Shown here piece after piece: positions 60,274 through 64,000 of a DNA stretch of 64,000 nt. Location of the stretch: positions 186,001-250,000 of the forward strand of contig NZ_JAPKIB010000003.1 in the NCBI RefSeq assembly GCF_036759925.1, in the 5' to 3' direction. The translations under genes and the position numbers were made by a program. The DNA comes from Kluyvera sp036759925. GTDB lineage: Bacteria > Pseudomonadota > Gammaproteobacteria > Enterobacterales > Enterobacteriaceae. Under the pieces are notes generated by a model. The model saw nothing but the letters and a program-made list of their open reading frames with translations, ran no database searches and was not told where the DNA came from. Position 1 is the stretch's first letter. Every line of letters begins with the position of its first letter.

Positions 60274-60974
60274 TGGCATCACACCGCACCACGCTGTTTT
60301 TCCGTCTGCTGCTGATCGTCGCGTTTATCACGCTGCTGCTTGCCTGGTGGTATGTGCCGAGCGTGAACGCCTTTATCAATCACAGCCTGACCGCGTTTCT
60401 CGCCGTCGACCAACAGGGCATCGAGCTCTTCATCCACTCCTATGGCTCACAGGCCGCCGCCGTCTCCTTTGTGTTGATGATTTTTCAGGCCGTTGCCGCC
60501 CCGCTGCCCGCTTTTCTTATCACCTTCGCCAATGCTTCGCTATTCGGCGCGTTCTGGGGTGCGGTGCTCTCGTGGACCAGCTCGATGGCCGGTGCCGCGC
60601 TATGCTTCTACATCGCCCGGCTGATGGGGCGCGGCGTGGTCGAAAAGCTGACCGGAAAAATGGTGCTCAAAAGCATCGACGGTTTCTTTGAACGCTACGG
60701 TAAACACACGATTTTAGTCTGCCGCCTGTTGCCTTTCGTCCCCTTCGACCCGGTGAGCTACGCCGCCGGGCTGACGTCGCTGCGCTTTCGCCACTTTTTT
60801 ATCGCCACAGGTATTGGTCAGCTTCCCGCTACTATCGTCTATTCATGGGTCGGCAGCCTGCTCACCGGTGGCACCTTCTGGTTTGTCACCGGGCTGTTTA
60901 TTTTGTTCGCCCTGACTATCGTTATCGTTGTCGCTAAGACGTTCTATCACGAACGGCAAAAGAGGAATTTCTGA
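60273..60974 (+). CDS. ydjZ: Inner membrane protein YdjZ (TVP38/TMEM64 family)
   Basis: 233-residue membrane protein, close to E. coli YdjZ (235). It has about six hydrophobic segments with the family core (FANASLFGAFWGAVLSWTSSMAGAALCFYIARLMGR in two parts, then CRLLPFVPFDPVSYAAGLT). The conserved Pro/Arg-rich VCRLLPFVPF segment corresponds to the re-entrant helix of DedA proteins, which handle lipids or act as scramblase-like carriers; the role here is unknown. It starts in the stop of ydjX (TGATG) and its stop overlaps ynjB (TGATG). The gene ydjY, next to it in E. coli, is missing. Confidence 0.93.
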   Translation: MASHRTTLFFRLLLIVAFITLLLAWWYVPSVNAFINHSLTAFLAVDQQGIELFIHSYGSQAAAVSFVLMIFQAVAAPLPAFLITFANASLFGAFWGAVLSWTSSMAGAALCFYIARLMGRGVVEKLTGKMVLKSIDGFFERYGKHTILVCRLLPFVPFDPVSYAAGLTSLRFRHFFIATGIGQLPATIVYSWVGSLLTGGTFWFVTGLFILFALTIVIVVAKTFYHERQKRNF

Positions 60975-62167
60975 TGCGTTATCACGCAGATGTACATCGC
61001 CTGCGCGCTGGGCTGCTGGGGCTAGGCCTATTGGCGCTGAGTCCATTAGCGGCTTACGCGCAAAACTGGCAACAGGTGGAAAACGAGGCCAAAGGACAAA
61101 CCGTCTGGTTTAACGCCTGGGGCGGCGACGACGCGGTGAACCACTATCTTGACTGGGTGAGCGGTGAGGTGAAGCGTGATTACGCCATTAACCTGCGCAT
61201 CGTACACATTGCCGATGCGGCAGACACCGTAAAGCGCATTCAGACCGAAGCGCAGGCCGGGCGTAAGACCAACGGATCGGTCGATTTGTTGTGGGTCAAC
61301 GGTGAAAATTTCCGCGCGCTGAAAGAGGCCAACCTGCTGCGTACCGGTTGGGCGGAGCAGTTACCGAACTGGCGCTATGTGGATGTGAGCAAACCGGTGC
61401 GGGAAGATTTCTCGATACCGGTGGAAGGCGCAGAATCGCCATGGGGCAGCGCGCAGCTGACCTTTATTGCTCGCCAGCAGCAAACGCCGCAGCCGCCGGA
61501 CTCACCGCAGGCGCTGCTCGAATTTGCCAAAGCCCATCCCGGCACGGTGACCTACCCGCGCCCGCCCGATTTCACCGGCACTGCGCTGCTTGAGCAGCTG
61601 TTAATCAACCTCACCCCCCAGCCAGATGCGCTGAAGCAGCCACCGGAGGCAAAGACCTTTGCTGCCGTCACCGCGCCGCTGTGGGCCTATCTTGATACGC
61701 TGCACCCGCTGCTGTGGCGCAATGGCAAAGATTTCCCCCCTTCACCGGCGCGAATGGACGCTATGCTGAGCAACGGTTCACTGCGCCTCTCCCTCACCTT
61801 TAACCCGATGCACGCGAAGCAGAAAGTGGCAAAAGGCGAGCTGCCGAAGGACAGCTACAGCTTTGGTTTCCAGAGCGGCATGCTGGGCAACGTGCATTTC
61901 GTGACCATTCCGGAGAACGCTTCCGCCAGCGCCGGGGCGCAGGTGGTGGCAAACTTCCTGCTCTCCCCTGAAGCACAGTTGCGCAAGGCTGACCCGGCCA
62001 TCTGGGGCGACCCCAGCGTACTGGATCCGGCAAAGCTGAACGCTGGGCAGCAAAAAACGCTGCAATCGCTTATCCCGGAACACGCACCGAAAGTACTGGC
62101 TGAGCCGCATGCCGCCTGGGTGAACGCACTGGAGCAGGAATGGCTGCGCCGTTACGGTACGCACTGA
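60974..62167 (+). CDS. ynjB: ABC transporter periplasmic binding protein YnjB
   Basis: 397-residue solute-binding protein (388 in E. coli). The signal peptide is AGLLGLGLLALSPLAAYAQ with a cut after AYA. Motifs include VWFNAWGGDDAVNHYLDWV, DLLWVNGENFRALKEANLL and PYPRPPDFTGTALLEQ-like TYPRPPDFTG. It resembles thiamine/iron-type binding proteins, but the ligand is not established. Its end overlaps ynjC by 28 bases in another frame. Confidence 0.93.
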   Translation: MRYHADVHRLRAGLLGLGLLALSPLAAYAQNWQQVENEAKGQTVWFNAWGGDDAVNHYLDWVSGEVKRDYAINLRIVHIADAADTVKRIQTEAQAGRKTNGSVDLLWVNGENFRALKEANLLRTGWAEQLPNWRYVDVSKPVREDFSIPVEGAESPWGSAQLTFIARQQQTPQPPDSPQALLEFAKAHPGTVTYPRPPDFTGTALLEQLLINLTPQPDALKQPPEAKTFAAVTAPLWAYLDTLHPLLWRNGKDFPPSPARMDAMLSNGSLRLSLTFNPMHAKQKVAKGELPKDSYSFGFQSGMLGNVHFVTIPENASASAGAQVVANFLLSPEAQLRKADPAIWGDPSVLDPAKLNAGQQKTLQSLIPEHAPKVLAEPHAAWVNALEQEWLRRYGTH

Positions 62168-63675
62168 TTCTGCTCTGCTGGGGCATGATGCTGATTATCT
62201 ATCTGCCCCTGCTTCCCGCCGCCGGTCTGCTGTTGAGATCGGCGTTTTCGCTCGTCAACTGGCAACCGCTATTCACCGACCCGCAACTACTGCAAGCGCT
62301 GACCGCGACGGTCGTCTCCACACTGCTCGCGGTGGGTGGCGCGCTGGCGCTGGCGCTACTGGTCATCGCGACGCTCTGGCCTTCTGCGGGCTGGCAGCGG
62401 CTCGCCTCCCGTCTGCCCTGGCTGCTGGCGCTACCGCACGTGGCCTTCGCTACCTGCGCGCTGCTGTTGTTTGCCGAAGGCGGTGAACTCTACCGTTTGC
62501 TGCCGATGCTCAGCCCATTTCAGGACCGCTACGGTATCGGGCTGGGTCTGGTGCTGGCGGTCAAAGAGAGCGGCTTTTTACTGTGGGTGTGCTGGGCGCT
62601 ACTCGGCGAACGCCGGCTGGCAGAACAGGTGGTGGTGTTTAAAAGCCTCGGCTACGGGCGCGGGCAGTGCCTGACCCGGGTTATTCTTCCGGCATTGATG
62701 CCCTCGCTCAAGGTGGCGCTGCTGGCCACCGCGGCCTGGACGCTGTCGGTGGTCGACGTGGCGACGATTATCGGCCCCGGCAACCCGCCGACGCTGGCGG
62801 TGCTGGCCTGGCAATGGCTGAATTCGGCAGCCCCGGAGGATCAGGTCAAAGGTGAACTGGCCTGCCTGCTGTTACTGGTGTTATTGGCGCTACTTGCCGG
62901 TTCCGCCGCAGGCCTCTGGTCGCTCTGGCAACGGCGACTGCCCAGGTTGAACGGCGTACGACGCCCCAGTTTCTCGCAAACCCCAGGACGAATAGTCGGC
63001 CTGCTGCTGCCGCTCAGCGGATTAGTCTGTACCCTGTTTCTGATGTTGCAAGCGCACGCCACTCTGCCCGATGCCGATACCTTCAACAACAGTCTGTGGC
63101 TGGCGCTGCTGTCCGCGCTGGCCGGTGCGTCGGTCTGCTTGCTGTGGCTGGAGTGGGGACCACGCCGGACGCAGCACTGGCTCAACCTGCCGCTGCTGCT
63201 ACCGGCTCTACCGCTGGCCGCAGGGCAATATCAGTTGGCACTATATGGCTGGCTCGACGGGCAGTTCACCACCGTGCTGTGGGGACATCTGCTGTGGGTG
63301 GTGCCGTGGATGCTTTTCGTACTTCGCCCGGCCTGGCAGAACATTGACTCGCGCCAGATACTGTTGGCGAAAACGCTTGGCTGGCAGCGTGGGACCATTT
63401 TCCTACGGCTGAAGTGCCCACTGATCGTTCGCCCGCTGCTGTCGGCGCTGGCGGTCGGCTTTTCCGTCAGTATCGCCCAGTACCTGCCCACCCAATGGCT
63501 TGGCGGTGGACGCGTGCCGACGCTCACCACCGAAGCCGTGGCGCTGAGCAGCGGCGGCGTAACCGCGACGCTCGCCGCCCAGGCACTATGGCAACTGTTA
63601 CTGCCAATGGGCTTCTTTTTACTTACCGCGCTGCTGGCGCGCCGTATCGGTTATTTACGCCGGGGATTACGCTAA
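62140..63675 (+). CDS. ynjC: ABC transporter permease YnjC, fused double-domain
   Basis: 511-residue inner-membrane protein with two permease halves, each ending in an ATPase-contact EAA-type loop (FKSLGYGRGQCLTRVILPALMPSL and AKTLGWQRGTIFLRLKCPLI, read in segments). About twelve helices. This two-in-one form is like ThiP and FbpB. The start lies within ynjB, 28 bases before its stop; E. coli ynjB-ynjC also overlap. It ends TAATG with the next gene. Confidence 0.93.
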   Translation: MAAPLRYALILLCWGMMLIIYLPLLPAAGLLLRSAFSLVNWQPLFTDPQLLQALTATVVSTLLAVGGALALALLVIATLWPSAGWQRLASRLPWLLALPHVAFATCALLLFAEGGELYRLLPMLSPFQDRYGIGLGLVLAVKESGFLLWVCWALLGERRLAEQVVVFKSLGYGRGQCLTRVILPALMPSLKVALLATAAWTLSVVDVATIIGPGNPPTLAVLAWQWLNSAAPEDQVKGELACLLLLVLLALLAGSAAGLWSLWQRRLPRLNGVRRPSFSQTPGRIVGLLLPLSGLVCTLFLMLQAHATLPDADTFNNSLWLALLSALAGASVCLLWLEWGPRRTQHWLNLPLLLPALPLAAGQYQLALYGWLDGQFTTVLWGHLLWVVPWMLFVLRPAWQNIDSRQILLAKTLGWQRGTIFLRLKCPLIVRPLLSALAVGFSVSIAQYLPTQWLGGGRVPTLTTEAVALSSGGVTATLAAQALWQLLLPMGFFLLTALLARRIGYLRRGLR

Positions 63676-64000
63676 TGTTGCAGGTCAACAATCTGACGCT
63701 CACGCTCGGCGGTCAGCCGCTGTTGCGCGAGGTTAACTTCACCGTCGCGGCGGGCGAAATTGTGACGCTGATGGGGCCGTCAGGCTGCGGAAAGTCGACG
63801 CTGTTTTCGTGGATGGTTGGCGCGCTCGATGGCGCCTTTCGCGCACAGGGCGAGCTGTGGCTTAATGGCCGCCGCTGCGATCCACTACCTACTGAGAAAC
63901 GGCGCATCGGCGTGCTGTTCCAGGACGCGCTGCTGTTCGACAATATGAGCGTCGGTCAGAACCTGCAGCTAGCGCTGCCCGCGACCGTTGCCCGTCATAC
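63675..64000 (+). CDS. ynjD: ABC transporter ATP-binding protein YnjD, 3' end cut by the window edge
   Basis: First 108 codons of an ABC ATPase. The Walker A is GPSGCGKST at about residues 34-42, and the Q-loop glutamine is in IGVLFQDALLF. The signature and Walker B lie beyond the edge. Its ATG overlaps the ynjC stop by one base, so ynjBCD form one importer operon. Confidence 0.94.
   Translation, partial: MLQVNNLTLTLGGQPLLREVNFTVAAGEIVTLMGPSGCGKSTLFSWMVGALDGAFRAQGELWLNGRRCDPLPTEKRRIGVLFQDALLFDNMSVGQNLQLALPATVARH

Noticed and set aside
1..64000. CRISPR arrays, IS elements, prophage, tRNA or rRNA genes
   Set aside because: No spaced direct repeats, transposase-like or phage-like proteins, or tRNA/rRNA sequence seen anywhere in the window.

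Overview
The window is about 64 kb of enterobacterial chromosome. Gene order and near E. coli-length proteins place it in the Enterobacteriaceae, most like the Enterobacter / Lelliottia / Klebsiella side of the family because pectin-utilisation genes are present. I cannot fix genus or species from sequence alone. There is no rRNA, tRNA, IS element, prophage or CRISPR array that I can see.

Left part (1-22990): an oligogalacturonide module (solute-binding protein, ogl, divergent kdgM), then the core block acnA-yciX-ymiA-cysB-topA-yciN-sohB-yciK-btuR. This is followed by an accessory sugar locus (AraC regulator, GH3 beta-glycosidase, GPH transporter), rluB, a divergent GNAT/LysR pair, yciO and rnm (trpH). 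Middle (23040-29840): the complete trp operon with promoter/operator, 17-residue leader peptide, attenuator, and trpE, trpGD, trpCF, trpB and trpA.

Accessory stretch (29837-36116), where E. coli carries yciGFE: a MarR regulator and a divergent MDR oxidoreductase sharing twin operators, a RyhB-family small RNA with a Fur-box-like promoter, a LysE exporter, a CSS-EAL phosphodiesterase, and several small genes of unknown function. Then come ompW and yciC-yciB-yciA.

At about 39.1 kb the order jumps, relative to E. coli K-12, from the 28-min region (yciA) to the 39-min region (yniB). This is what an inversion around the replication terminus would produce. The right part (39125-64000) holds yniB, hxpB, kduD with a KdgR box, ydjM with a LexA box, tcyP, cedA, the chb diacetylchitobiose operon (chbBCARFG), osmE, nadE, spy, the arginine-catabolic astCADBE operon with a sigma-54 promoter, xthA, and a tightly overlapping ydjX-ydjZ-ynjBCD run in which ydjX has a 5' frameshift.

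Functional links: kdgM, ogl and the solute-binding protein take up and cleave oligogalacturonides, and kduD acts later in the same pathway. CysB (6.8 kb) is the known activator of tcyP (42.2 kb). The sRNA, chb (ChiX pairing site), ompW (FNR-like site), ydjM (LexA) and ast (sigma-54) show the regulatory inputs that can be read directly from the DNA.
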